Shown piece by piece: positions 56,298 through 64,000 of a stretch of 64,000 nt of DNA. The stretch's first letter is position 1. Each line of letters begins with the position of its first letter. The notes beneath the pieces were generated by a model. That model saw nothing but the letters and a program-made list of their open reading frames with translations. It was not told the origin of the DNA and made no database searches. The translations under genes and the position numbers were made by a program. The stretch comes from CAVQWT01 sp963717705 (GTDB lineage Bacteria; Pseudomonadota; Gammaproteobacteria; Burkholderiales; Casimicrobiaceae), in NCBI GenBank assembly GCA_963717705.1, contig CAVQWT010000003.1, positions 201,163 through 265,162 on the forward strand, in the 5' to 3' direction.

Positions 56298-57443
56298 TCA
56301 GCCGATGCGGCTGCGCAGCAGCACGCGGATCGGCGCCGGCAGCGCGGCCTCGACGGCGTCGCCGGGGGCGAGCCAGAGGACCCCGTCCTCGCGCGCGCCG
56401 GGGGCGACCCGCCGCACGCGCACGCGCAGCGGATGCAGCGTCAGCCGGTAGTGGGTGAAGCCGTGCTCGATCGGGGGCAAGGCCACGCCCGGATCGGCGA
56501 TGTCGACCGGCTCGACCGCCAGCCCGAACCGCGCGCGGCACGCGGCGGCGACGTCCTCGTCCAGCGCGAGCTCGGGCAGGCTCCAGAGCCCCGCCCAGAT
56601 TCCCGTCGGCGCGCGGCGCTCGAGCAGCACCTCGCCGGCGCGCTCGAGCAGCAGCACGCGCACCGCCTTGCGCGGCAGCGCCCTGGCCGGCCGCGGCGAC
56701 GGCAGATCGTCGACGCGGCCGTCGCGACGCGCCACGCAGTCGTCGGCGAGCGGACATTCGCCGCAGCGCGGCTTCGTCCGCGTGCACAGCGTCGCGCCGA
56801 GGTCCATCAGGCCCTGCGTGTACGCCTCGACGTCCTTCGCCGGCAGCCGCGCCTCGGCCAGCGCCCACAGCGTCGCCTCGACGCGCGCCGCGCCGGGAAA
56901 GCCTTCGACGCCGGCGTGCCGGGCCAGCACGCGCTTGACGTTGCCGTCGAGGATGGCGGCGCGCTCGCCGTGCGCAAACGCGGCGATGGCCGCCGCGGTC
57001 GAGCGGCCGACGCCCGGCAGCGTGGCGATCGCTTGCACGCCGGCGGGAAATCGTCCGCCGTGATCGGCGACGATCGCGCGCGCCGCGGCGTGCAGGTGAT
57101 GCGCGCGCCGGTAGTAGCCCAGGCCGGACCAGTGCTCGAGCACGCGCTCGAGCGGCGCCGCGGCGAGCGCGGCGACATCGGGGAACGCGGCGAGGAAGCG
57201 CTCGTAGTACGGCAGCACGGTCGTCACCTGCGTCTGCTGCAACATGACCTCGGACAGCCAGATCCGGTAGGCGTCGCGCGTGTTCTGCCAGGGCAGGTCG
57301 TGGCGGCCGTGCCTGCGCTGCCACGCGACGAGGCGCGCGGCGAACGTCTTCGACGATGCGGACGATTTCGCACCGGAGCGCGATGCCGTCGTCGACCCCG
57401 CGTCGGGCTGCGGACCGCGCGCGGCTCGCCGGGGCGGCGTCAT
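56298..57443 (-). CDS. mutY: Adenine DNA glycosylase MutY
   Basis: 381 aa. HhH-GPD core with SEVMLQQTQVTTVLPYYERF and LPGVGRSTAAAIAAFAHG including the catalytic Asp in AAILDGNVKRVLAR; [4Fe-4S] ligands CTRTKPRCGECPLADDC (about 219-236); C-terminal NUDIX-like 8-oxoG recognition domain. Removes A opposite 8-oxoG. Confidence 0.96.
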   Translation of the reverse strand: MTPPRRAARGPQPDAGSTTASRSGAKSSASSKTFAARLVAWQRRHGRHDLPWQNTRDAYRIWLSEVMLQQTQVTTVLPYYERFLAAFPDVAALAAAPLERVLEHWSGLGYYRRAHHLHAAARAIVADHGGRFPAGVQAIATLPGVGRSTAAAIAAFAHGERAAILDGNVKRVLARHAGVEGFPGAARVEATLWALAEARLPAKDVEAYTQGLMDLGATLCTRTKPRCGECPLADDCVARRDGRVDDLPSPRPARALPRKAVRVLLLERAGEVLLERRAPTGIWAGLWSLPELALDEDVAAACRARFGLAVEPVDIADPGVALPPIEHGFTHYRLTLHPLRVRVRRVAPGAREDGVLWLAPGDAVEAALPAPIRVLLRSRIG

Positions 57444-57471
57444 CGCGGCGGCGCGAACACGACGGCGGGCG

Positions 57472-58464
57472 TCAGCGCTGGCCGAGCCGCCCGCGGGCCT
57501 TGGTGGCGGCCTCGGACTGCGGGTACTTCGCGATGAGCTCCTCGAGCGTGCGGCGCGACGCGCCGGCCTCGCCCAGCTCGAACTGCGACGAGCCGATGTT
57601 GAGCAGCGCGTCGGGGATCTTCTGGCTGTCGGGATACTGCGCGATCAGCGCGCGCTGCGAAGCGATCGCGCCGCGGTAGTCCTTCTGCGCGAACTGCGCA
57701 TTACCGACCCAGTACTGCGCCGACGGTGCGAGCGGGCTCTTCGGCCACGTCTTCACGAACGACTGGAAGCCCGCAGTCGCGGCGGGATAGTTGCCCTTGC
57801 GAAAGTGCTCGAGCGCGGCATCGTACGCGCGCTGCTCGGCGTCGGCGGGCCGCGCGACCGGCGGCGCGACGGCCGCGGGGGCGGGGGCGGGGCTTGCCGC
57901 TCCCGCCGCGACCGGCGCGGCGGCGACGGACGGCGCCGCCGCGCCCGGAAGGTTGCCGGCGACCGGGGCGGCAGCCGACGGGGGCGGCATCGCACCGGGG
58001 ACGGCGGCGCCCGGGCCCGGCGGCGCCACGGACGCGCCACCCGCCGCCGGCTGCGCCGCGCCTTCGAGCTTGCGCACGCGCGTGTCGAGGTCGACGTAGA
58101 GATCGCGCTGGCGCTTCTGCGCCTCGGCCAGCTCGTGGTTGAGCACCTCGATCTGCCCGCGCATCCGCGCGATGTCGGCCTTGATGACCTCGACCTGGTT
58201 GAAGAGGTCGACGAGGCCCTGGCTCTTCATCTGGCCTTCGAGCGCGGCGATGCGGTCCTCGAGCTGCTTCTGCACCTGCGCCAGGCGCAGGTTGGTCTGC
58301 TCGACGCGCTTGCGCGCTTCCTCGTCGTCGAACAGCGCGGCGGCCGCGCCGGACGAGACGGCGAACAGCAGCACCAGCGCGACGCCGCGCGAACGCGCGA
58401 ACGCGGCGGCGCGGCAGAGCGACGAGGCCACCGCGGGAGGGACGATCCGGATCTGGCGACGCAT
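57472..58464 (-). CDS. cpoB: Cell division coordinator CpoB (YbgF)
   Basis: 330 aa. A signal-like N-terminus (VALVLLFAVSSGAAAA) is followed by a coiled coil (about 50-120), a Pro/Ala linker and TPR repeats (AYDAALEHFRKGNYPAATAGFQSF; ALLNIGSSQFELGEAGAS). CpoB couples peptidoglycan synthesis with Tol-Pal constriction. The ATG at 58464 is the first start that keeps a signal peptide at the N-terminus. Confidence 0.93.
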   Translation of the reverse strand: MRRQIRIVPPAVASSLCRAAAFARSRGVALVLLFAVSSGAAAALFDDEEARKRVEQTNLRLAQVQKQLEDRIAALEGQMKSQGLVDLFNQVEVIKADIARMRGQIEVLNHELAEAQKRQRDLYVDLDTRVRKLEGAAQPAAGGASVAPPGPGAAVPGAMPPPSAAAPVAGNLPGAAAPSVAAAPVAAGAASPAPAPAAVAPPVARPADAEQRAYDAALEHFRKGNYPAATAGFQSFVKTWPKSPLAPSAQYWVGNAQFAQKDYRGAIASQRALIAQYPDSQKIPDALLNIGSSQFELGEAGASRRTLEELIAKYPQSEAATKARGRLGQR

Positions 58465-58484
58465 GCGCGAGCGACGGGTCGCGG

Positions 58485-59042
58485 TCAGTCGCTGGCGTAG
58501 ACGATTTCGACGCGGCGGTTCTGCGACCACGCCGATTCGTCGCTGCCCATGGCCTTCGGCTTTTCCTTGCCGAAGCTGACCGTCTCGATCTGCACTTCCT
58601 GCGCGCCCAGCAGCACCAGCATCCGCTTCACCGCGTCGGAGCGCTTCTGGCCGAGCGCGATGTTGTACTCGCGCGTGCCGCGCTCGTCGGTGTGGCCCTG
58701 GAGCGTCACGCGCGCCGCGCGGTTCGCCTGCAGGTACTTCGCGTGCGCCTCGACCAGCGGCCGGTACTGGTCCTTGACGACGAACTGGTCGTAGTCGAAC
58801 AGCACGATGCGCGTCGACAGGATGTTGGCCGGGTCCTTCAGCACGGCGGTGTTGCCCGCGGCGCCGGCGCCGGTGGAAGTGCCCGCGATCGGCGTCGTGC
58901 TGGTGCCGGTGGTGGTGGTGCCGGGGGCGCCCTTGGTGGCGGCGCCGGCACTCTCCTCGATCGGGGCGGCGTCCTGCGTGGGGGTGGACGAGCAGGCGGC
59001 GATGGACAGCGCCAGCAGGACAACGGCAAGGTTCTTGATCAT
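58485..59042 (-). CDS. pal: Peptidoglycan-associated lipoprotein Pal
   Basis: 185 aa. Lipobox LSIAAC (Cys17), a Ala/Gly/Thr-rich linker, then an OmpA-like domain (FDYDQFVVKDQYRPLVEAHAKYL; TDERGTREYNIALGQKRSDAVKRML; SQNRRVEIVYASD). Anchors the outer membrane to peptidoglycan with TolB. Confidence 0.97.
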   Translation of the reverse strand: MIKNLAVVLLALSIAACSSTPTQDAAPIEESAGAATKGAPGTTTTGTSTTPIAGTSTGAGAAGNTAVLKDPANILSTRIVLFDYDQFVVKDQYRPLVEAHAKYLQANRAARVTLQGHTDERGTREYNIALGQKRSDAVKRMLVLLGAQEVQIETVSFGKEKPKAMGSDESAWSQNRRVEIVYASD

Positions 59043-59078
59043 GGAGGCCTCTTGAAGTGGCGGAAGTGACCGGAGGGG

Positions 59079-60350
59079 TCAGCGGGGGAGCGGACCCCAC
59101 GCGGGCTCGCGCACATCGTTCGCCGGGGACACGATGCGCTGCTTCACACGGCCGTCGGACGACACCGCGGCCAGAATACCACGCCCCCCCTGCTGCGCCG
59201 CGTAGAGGATCAGCCGCGAATTCGGCGCGACGCTTGGGCTCTCGTCGAACGGACCCTGCGTCAGCGGCTGCACCTGCCGCGACGCGTAGTCCTGGTACGC
59301 AAGGTAGAAGCGCCCGCCTTCGCGGCGCACGAACACGAAGCCCTTGCCGTCCGGCGTGGGGCGCGGCGACACGTTGTACGCGCCGTCGAAGGTCAGCCGC
59401 TCGACCGCGCCGCCGGCGACGTTGACGCGGTAGACCTGCGGGCTGCCGCCGCGGTCGGAGGTGAACAGGATCGCCGCGCCGTCCGGGGTGAAGCTCGCCT
59501 CGGTGTCGATCGACGGCGAACTCATCAGCCGCGTGACGTTGGTGCCGTCGGCGTTGATCAGGAAGAGCTGCGAGCCGCCGTCCTTGGTCAGCGTGACGGC
59601 GAGCCGGCGGCCGTCGGGCGCCCACGCCGGGGCGCTGTTGCTGCCGCGGAAGTTGGCCAGCAGCTGCCGCTGCCCGGTGGCGAGCGACTGGATGTAGACG
59701 ACCGGCTTCTTCGCTTCCATCGACACGTACGCGATGCGCGTGCCGTCGGGCGACCACTTGGGCGAGAGCAGCGGCTCGTTCGACGCGACGACCGCCTGCG
59801 GATTGGCGCCGTCGGCGTCGGCCACGTGCAGCTCGTAGCGCGGCCCCTGCTTGGTGATGTAGGCGATGCGCGTGGCGAACACGCCCTTGTCGCCGGTCAG
59901 TCGCTCGTAGATGACGTCGGCGATGGTGTGCGCGGTGGCGCGGAACTGCGCCGGCGTCACGGTGTACGAGTATCCCGCCAGCGTCGTCTGCTTCACCGCG
60001 TCGACCAGCGCGAAGCGGACCTCGACGCGGCCGTCGCCGAGCGGGCGCATCGAGCCGACGACGACCGCGTCGGCGCCCCTGGCGCGCCAGTCGCCGGCGC
60101 GCACGTCCTCGGCCCGCACCGGTCGCGGCGAGACGCCGGCGTAGTCGACCAGCTTGAACAGGCCCGAGCGCGTGAGATCGGCGCCGACCACGCCGGTGAT
60201 GCCCAGCGGAAACGCCGACTCGCCGTCGAACGGGACGATGGCAATGGGGATCGTGGTGCCAGCACCGCCGATGATCTCGATGGTGAGCTGCGCGCGGGCG
60301 GGCGCGGCGAGGGCGAGCACGGCGACGATTGCGAGGGCGAACCTGGCCAT
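59079..60350 (-). CDS. tolB: Tol-Pal system protein TolB
   Basis: 423 aa from the ATG at 60350, which gives the signal peptide MARFALAIVAVLALAAPARA and normal family length. The mature part starts QLTIEIIGG and has the TolB N-terminal domain followed by WD40-like beta-propeller repeats (SPKWSPDGTRIAYVS; SPRPTPDGKGFVFV; APAWAPDGRRLAVTL). An ATG at 60410 is an alternative start. tolQRA are not upstream here. Confidence 0.95.
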   Translation of the reverse strand: MARFALAIVAVLALAAPARAQLTIEIIGGAGTTIPIAIVPFDGESAFPLGITGVVGADLTRSGLFKLVDYAGVSPRPVRAEDVRAGDWRARGADAVVVGSMRPLGDGRVEVRFALVDAVKQTTLAGYSYTVTPAQFRATAHTIADVIYERLTGDKGVFATRIAYITKQGPRYELHVADADGANPQAVVASNEPLLSPKWSPDGTRIAYVSMEAKKPVVYIQSLATGQRQLLANFRGSNSAPAWAPDGRRLAVTLTKDGGSQLFLINADGTNVTRLMSSPSIDTEASFTPDGAAILFTSDRGGSPQVYRVNVAGGAVERLTFDGAYNVSPRPTPDGKGFVFVRREGGRFYLAYQDYASRQVQPLTQGPFDESPSVAPNSRLILYAAQQGGRGILAAVSSDGRVKQRIVSPANDVREPAWGPLPR

Positions 60351-60567
60351 CCAGCCCGGCGCCGGCGTGCGCGATGAGATGACGGAGCGGAGGGCGGCAG
60401 CGGCGGTCATGGGCGGGATCGAGGGGGCATTCGGTGGGGAGGGGCGGCGCGTCGCGGCTGCGGACGGGCGGCGGCGGACCGGCGGCAACGGGCGCGACGA
60501 CCACGGGCTCGCGGAAGTCGCCGGACCGCGGCCCTGCACGCACCGACGCGGGCGTCGTTGCCGATCG

Positions 60568-60573
60568 ATTATA
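60568..60573 (-). promoter_or_regulatory. TATAAT -10 box upstream of tolB
   Basis: A perfect TATAAT on the minus strand about 220 bp ahead of the tolB ATG, preceded by an extended TCGT. No good -35 hexamer is found at 17 nt. The gap to rlpA (60351-60787) holds no gene; 60757-60786 contains AAAATTCGACCTGACCCC, which resembles a dispersed repeat seen near REP-associated transposases in betaproteobacteria (recalled). Confidence 0.35.
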
Positions 60574-60787
60574 ACGAAGCGAGACACTGCCATCGGGTCG
60601 ACGCAACCCTAGAGATGACAGCGCGGTGTCGGAAAAAGTTCGATTCCTGCGTCCGCGCGGATCGGCCAGGCGGCCGATTGACGCCTCCGCGCCGCCGGAG
60701 CGAGAGTGCTACGGTGCGCGTCCCGCGACGCTCCGGCACCATGGACCAGTTTCGCCAAAATTCGACCTGACCCCAACAGCGACCCCA

Positions 60788-61753
60788 TCAGTGGGGGGCG
60801 ATGGCGGTGGGCATGCCGAAGGCGCGCTCGATGCGCTCGGCGTTGCGCAGCGCCTCGGCGCGGTCGGCGAACGGGCCGACGTAGACGCGAAAGAGGCCGC
60901 CCTGTTGCCGCACCTTCGGCTCGACCTGCGCCGCGGCCAGCTGGGCTTGCGCGTGGGCGAGGAACGATTGCGCGTTGGCGTAGTTGCCGAACGCCCCCAG
61001 CTGCACGACGAAGCCGCCCGCGGGCGCGCCGATCGCGACGTCGGTACGCGGCGCGGGCAGGACGATCGACGCGGGGCTGACCGGCGCCGCAGCGACCGGC
61101 GGCGGCACGTCCAGCGGCCGCGTGACCACGCCGCCGGCGGCCGGCGCGGCAGCGACCACCGTCGGCTCCCCGGGCAGCACGGCGACGACCTCGACCTCGC
61201 CGCTGCCGCGCTGCGCGACGCCGATGCGGTGCGCCGCGGCATAGGAGAGGTCGATGACCCGGCCGTGCAGGAACGGCCCGCGGTCGTTGACGCGAACCAC
61301 CACCGACGCGCCCGTAGCGACGTTGGTGACGCGGACGTACGACGGCAGAGGAAGCGTCGGGTGCGCCGCCGTCATCGCGTACATGTCGTAGGTCTCGCCG
61401 GTGGCCGTCTTCTGGCCGTGGAACTTGCGCCCGTACCAGGACGCCACGCCGCGCTCGCGGTACGGCTTCAGCGACGTCGCGGGCACGTAGTCGCGGCCCA
61501 GCACCGTGTACGGCCGGTTGGCGAAGCGGTGCAGCGGCTCGGTCTTCGGCACCGCGTCGGGGATGCCGTCGAGATTCGCGGGCGGGTTGGCGCCGGGACC
61601 GTCGTCGAGGTAATACTTGGTCGACGGCGAAGCCGGCGGCGCGGAAGGGGACGGCGTCGAAGGAGCCGGCGCCGACGGCGAGGGCTTGGTCGGCGTCCCG
61701 CAGGCAGCAAGCAGGGCGACGAGTACGACGGCGATCCAAGAGCGTACCGGCAT
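60788..61753 (-). CDS. rlpA: Septal ring lytic transglycosylase RlpA with SPOR domain
   Basis: 321 aa. Signal peptide with lipobox ALLAAC (Cys19), Pro/Ser-rich linker, the double-psi beta-barrel (RGVASWYGRKFHGQKTATGETYDMYAMTAAHPTLP; VRVNDRGPFLHGRVIDLSYAAA) with its Asp catalytic residue, and a C-terminal SPOR domain (GFVVQLGAFGNYANAQSFLA...FRVYVGPFADR) that binds denuded glycan at septa. Confidence 0.95.
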   Translation of the reverse strand: MPVRSWIAVVLVALLAACGTPTKPSPSAPAPSTPSPSAPPASPSTKYYLDDGPGANPPANLDGIPDAVPKTEPLHRFANRPYTVLGRDYVPATSLKPYRERGVASWYGRKFHGQKTATGETYDMYAMTAAHPTLPLPSYVRVTNVATGASVVVRVNDRGPFLHGRVIDLSYAAAHRIGVAQRGSGEVEVVAVLPGEPTVVAAAPAAGGVVTRPLDVPPPVAAAPVSPASIVLPAPRTDVAIGAPAGGFVVQLGAFGNYANAQSFLAHAQAQLAAAQVEPKVRQQGGLFRVYVGPFADRAEALRNAERIERAFGMPTAIAPH

Positions 61754-61933
61754 GGGCGCCGATTATCGCCCAACTCCCGCGCGCGCGCGCGATGGACACT
61801 GACCGCCGGACGGTGGACGGAGGACCCCGTAAGCGATAACGTGCGCAGCCAACCCACGGCGAGGCTTCCCGCCGCAGCGCGCGCCCCGCGGACCCGCAGC
61901 GGTAGATCGTCCCACCGCTCCCGCCGACGACCC

Positions 61934-62623
61934 ATGAACCCTTCGCCGCTCGAGAACATCGTCTGGAACAGCCTCAACGGCGCGCACGCGCGGTTCAGCG
62001 CAGGCGGGGGCACCGCGCGACGCTACGCGCCCGGCTTCCCGCCGATCGCCGGCTTCGCGTCGAACGACCGGCCCGACTTCGACGCACTCGCCCCGCATTG
62101 CGCACCGGGCGAGCGCATCTACGTCGGCGGGCTGACCGCACCGCCGCCGCCGAATTGGGAGGTGGCCTACGAATCGTCCGCCTGGCAGATGCTCTGGCAC
62201 GGCGGCGCGGCAACGAAGTCGCCGGTCGACGCACCGATCGTCGAGCTCAACGGCGAGCACGTGCCGCAGATGCTGGCGCTGATCGACGCCGCCAAGCCGG
62301 GCCCGTTCGCCGCCCGCTCGCGCGAACTCGGCCGCTACGTCGGCATTTTCGAGAACGGCGAACTCGTGGCGATGGCCGGCGAGCGCTTCGACCTGGGCAC
62401 GCTGCGCGAAATCAGCGCGGTGTGCACGCTGCCCGCGCACCAGGGCCGCGGCCTCGCCCGCGCCGTGATGCTGGCGCTGATCGACGGCCAGCTGCGCCGC
62501 GGGGTGACGCCGTTCCTGCACGTCGACCGCGACAACACGCGGGCCCACGCGACCTACCGGCGGATGGGCTTCCGCGACCACGCCGAGATGCCGCTGCACG
62601 TCGTGGCCAAACGGCCGCGTTAG
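61934..62623 (+). CDS. GNAT-family N-acetyltransferase
   Basis: 229 aa. The C-terminal half is a GNAT domain (SAVCTLPAHQGRGLARAVMLALID with the acetyl-CoA loop QGRGLA; LHVDRDNTRAHATYRRMGF). The N-terminal ~100 residues match the extra domain of FR47-like GNATs. Substrate unknown. The 180-bp gap from rlpA has no gene. Confidence 0.9.
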   Translation: MNPSPLENIVWNSLNGAHARFSAGGGTARRYAPGFPPIAGFASNDRPDFDALAPHCAPGERIYVGGLTAPPPPNWEVAYESSAWQMLWHGGAATKSPVDAPIVELNGEHVPQMLALIDAAKPGPFAARSRELGRYVGIFENGELVAMAGERFDLGTLREISAVCTLPAHQGRGLARAVMLALIDGQLRRGVTPFLHVDRDNTRAHATYRRMGFRDHAEMPLHVVAKRPR

Positions 62624-62742
62624 GCACGGACCCGGCCGTTGCCCGTCGCGCGGTCGCGACCGGGGGCACCCGAAGGCGCCGGGGGCGGCTGAAGAACCAC
62701 CACCCCTGCGAGTCACCGCGGCACCGCCGCGGCGACGCCGAC

Positions 62743-63054
62743 TTACGTCCGCGCGGCGACGCCGGCCCGCACATGCACCGACGCGCCGACCCCTGCGGCC
62801 GGCGTCCGGTCGGCGACGGCGATGACCGCCTGCGCGCGCCACCACGCCCCGGCAGCCAGCAGGCCTCCGCCCAGCAGCAGCCCGGCCGCCAGCAGCGGCT
62901 TCGCCCCGCCGCTGACCAGCTCGATCAGGCCGGCCACGACTCCGTTGGCACCGACGAACCCGACCGCCAGCCACAGGCCGGACTTGGCGAGTGCGAGGCG
63001 GCTGCTGCGGATGAGTACAGGCACGGGTTGCGCGGTAGCGATCTGGTCTTCCAT
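62743..63054 (-). CDS. Small membrane protein of unknown function
   Basis: 103 aa with two hydrophobic segments (about 24-45 and 52-76) and a short polar C-terminus. AGGTGAAACC precedes the ATG. No family recognised. It lies downstream of a small hypothetical gene and the integrase on the same strand. Confidence 0.65.
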   Translation of the reverse strand: MEDQIATAQPVPVLIRSSRLALAKSGLWLAVGFVGANGVVAGLIELVSGGAKPLLAAGLLLGGGLLAAGAWWRAQAVIAVADRTPAAGVGASVHVRAGVAART

Positions 63055-63138
63055 GGTTTCACCTTTCGTGGAGCATCGAGCTTCCGCGTCACGCCGATCG
63101 TCGCGCGTGGCGCGGCGTGGCGTGGCGGACGAGCCCGA

Positions 63139-63378
63139 TCAGTAGTAGGGGACGAATGCGGCGCGCTCGCGGGCTCCTTTCGGGGCCAGGAGCGAGAAGC
63201 GGCGGGCGACGCGCCGAAGCACGCCTTGGCGAGGAGCCTGCGCCGGCGACGGCGCCGCATCGACGTCCGCGCTCCGGCGTCCGAAGCCCTCGGACCCCGG
63301 GGCCGGGGACATCAACGCGTTGGCCATCAGCGAAAACAGGCCGTCCGGATCGAGCAGTGACGGAGGAGTGATGCGCAT
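63139..63378 (-). CDS. Small protein of unknown function
   Basis: 79 aa from ATG 63378: MRITPPSLLDPDGLFSLMANALMS, a serine/proline-rich middle and a basic C-terminal part (RRVARRFSLLAPKGARERA). GAGG lies nine nt upstream of the ATG. No signal peptide or domain recognised. Confidence 0.5.
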   Translation of the reverse strand: MRITPPSLLDPDGLFSLMANALMSPAPGSEGFGRRSADVDAAPSPAQAPRQGVLRRVARRFSLLAPKGARERAAFVPYY

Positions 63379-63531
63379 GTCGGATACCTCGGGTCGGCTT
63401 CGCCATCGATCGACCCATGCCTTACTGCGGCGCGGGTCGATGCTGCGGCGCACAAACGCAAGATGAAGGCTTCGCCGGGACCCGTCCAATCACGGTTTTG
63501 GATCGGGCGCATCGGCGCCGCCGATGGCCGA

Positions 63532-63557
63532 GCTAACCCTTTGTTGCGACGCAACAT
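63532..63557 (-). other. Palindrome and attI/attC-like sequence after the integrase
   Basis: TGTTGCG-A-CGCAACA (63542-63556) is a perfect 7-1-7 palindrome; on the minus strand it runs on as AACAAAGGGTTAGCT. AACAAAG-GTTA resembles the end of integron recombination sites, with GTTAGCT close to the core GTTRRRY. It lies 22 bp past the integrase stop, whereas attI is usually upstream of intI. Confidence 0.3.
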
Positions 63558-63578
63558 ACTGGCGCGGAGCACGCGAAT

Positions 63579-64000
63579 TCAGGCCTGGTCCAGGGGGCTG
63601 ACGACACCGCGGCCGCCGCGGTTGAGCACATGCGTGTAGATCATCGTCGTGCCGACGTCGGAGTGGCCGAGCAGCTCCTGCACCGTGCGGATGTCGTAGC
63701 CGGAGTCCAGCAGGTGCGTGGCGAACGAGTGGCGCAGCGTATGCGGCGTCGCCGGCTTGGCGATGTCCGCCGCGCGCGCCGCCTGCCGCACCGCGCGCTG
63801 GATCGCCTGGTCCGACAGGTGGTGGCGCCGCACCCTGCCGTCGCGCGGATCGGTGGACAGGTCGCGCGCCGGGAACACGTACTGCCAGCCCCAGTCGGTC
63901 GCCGCGTGCGGGAACTTGCGCGCCAGCGCATGCGGCAGCCACACCGCGCCCAGACCGTCGTCGAGATCACGCTGGTGCAGCACGCGGACCTCGAGCAGCT
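63579..64000 (-). CDS. intI: Integron-type tyrosine recombinase, C-terminal part (cut by window edge)
   Basis: About 140 residues; the 5' part lies beyond the window. The segment HQRDL...GAVWLPHALARKFPHAATDWGWQYVFPARDLSTDP is typical of integron integrases and absent from XerC/XerD. The catalytic box is PHTLRHSFATHLL (Arg, His), then LLGHSDVGTTMIYTHV with the Tyr nucleophile. Stop at 63579. All catalytic residues in this half are intact. Confidence 0.88.
   Translation of the reverse strand, partial: LLEVRVLHQRDLDDGLGAVWLPHALARKFPHAATDWGWQYVFPARDLSTDPRDGRVRRHHLSDQAIQRAVRQAARAADIAKPATPHTLRHSFATHLLDSGYDIRTVQELLGHSDVGTTMIYTHVLNRGGRGVVSPLDQA

Noticed and set aside
63055..63138. attC site between the two small genes near the integrase
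   Set aside because: No RYYYAAC/GTTRRRY pair with a foldable core was visible in this gap.

Overview
The window is about 70% G+C, densely coded, and reads as chromosome of a chemolithoautotrophic, sulfur-oxidising proteobacterium. A betaproteobacterium (Burkholderiales-like) is most likely, judging by the red-type RuBisCO operon, the style of the intergenic hairpin repeats, the tol-pal and mutY neighbourhoods and an integron-type integrase. The genus cannot be fixed from sequence alone. Nearly everything between 1 and 53 kb concerns inorganic sulfur oxidation and CO2 fixation; from 49 kb on the content becomes housekeeping.

Layout: (1) 0.2-2.6 kb, a CMD/Rieske fusion and an SQR-like flavoprotein with CBS domains behind an FNR/DNR-like box. 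(2) 2.7-9.6 kb, minus strand: soeA-soeB-soeC (cytoplasmic sulfite dehydrogenase), a TauE-type exporter, a DUF1634 membrane protein and a universal stress protein. (3) 10-11.8 kb: a soluble GAF histidine kinase with a cysteine cluster and a NarL-type regulator. (4) 11.8-26 kb, minus strand: a complete oxidative-type dsr cluster, dsrABEFHCMKLJOPN, then a Cys-less DsrC paralogue, dsrR and a sirohaem methyltransferase gene. (5) 26.2-35.6 kb, plus strand: type I SQR followed by an accessory operon with a stand-alone Cas6/Cmx6-like RAMP protein, a second Cys-less DsrC-like protein, a double TusA, a TauD-like dioxygenase, a DUF302 protein, an HTH-ferredoxin-reductase fusion, an S24-fold protein lacking the usual Lys, and several conserved unknowns. 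(6) 36-40.9 kb: ChrR-like cupin, thioredoxin-like protein, alpha/beta hydrolase, FadL porin, dsrE2 and tusA. (7) 41.3-49.3 kb: cbbR divergent from cbbL-S-X-F-P-T. (8) 49.4-51.1 kb: gene remnants, a small lipoprotein, a membrane protein and two tRNA-Lys genes. (9) 51-64 kb: DUF1178, YeeE, an ECF sigma factor with a frameshifted anti-sigma-like gene, mutY, cpoB-pal-tolB, rlpA, small genes, and an integron-type integrase cut by the window edge.

Working model: sulfide is oxidised by SQR. Persulfide sulfur passes through TusA/DsrE2/DsrEFH/DsrC to reverse DsrAB (sirohaem from the linked SUMT and DsrN). The released sulfite is oxidised by SoeABC, and electrons go to the quinone pool (DsrMKJOP) or to NAD(P) (DsrL). 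Reducing power and ATP then feed the RuBisCO-based Calvin cycle.

Most notable observations: a Cas6-like protein inside a sulfur-transfer operon with no CRISPR array; three 32-bp tandem repeats between soeA and soeB that form a ladder of coupled 11-codon mini-ORFs; a promoter motif (GGAGTATT or GTAGTAGG, 17-19 nt, YTATRGAC) shared by soeA, sqr and tusA; and two independent Cys-less DsrC paralogues.
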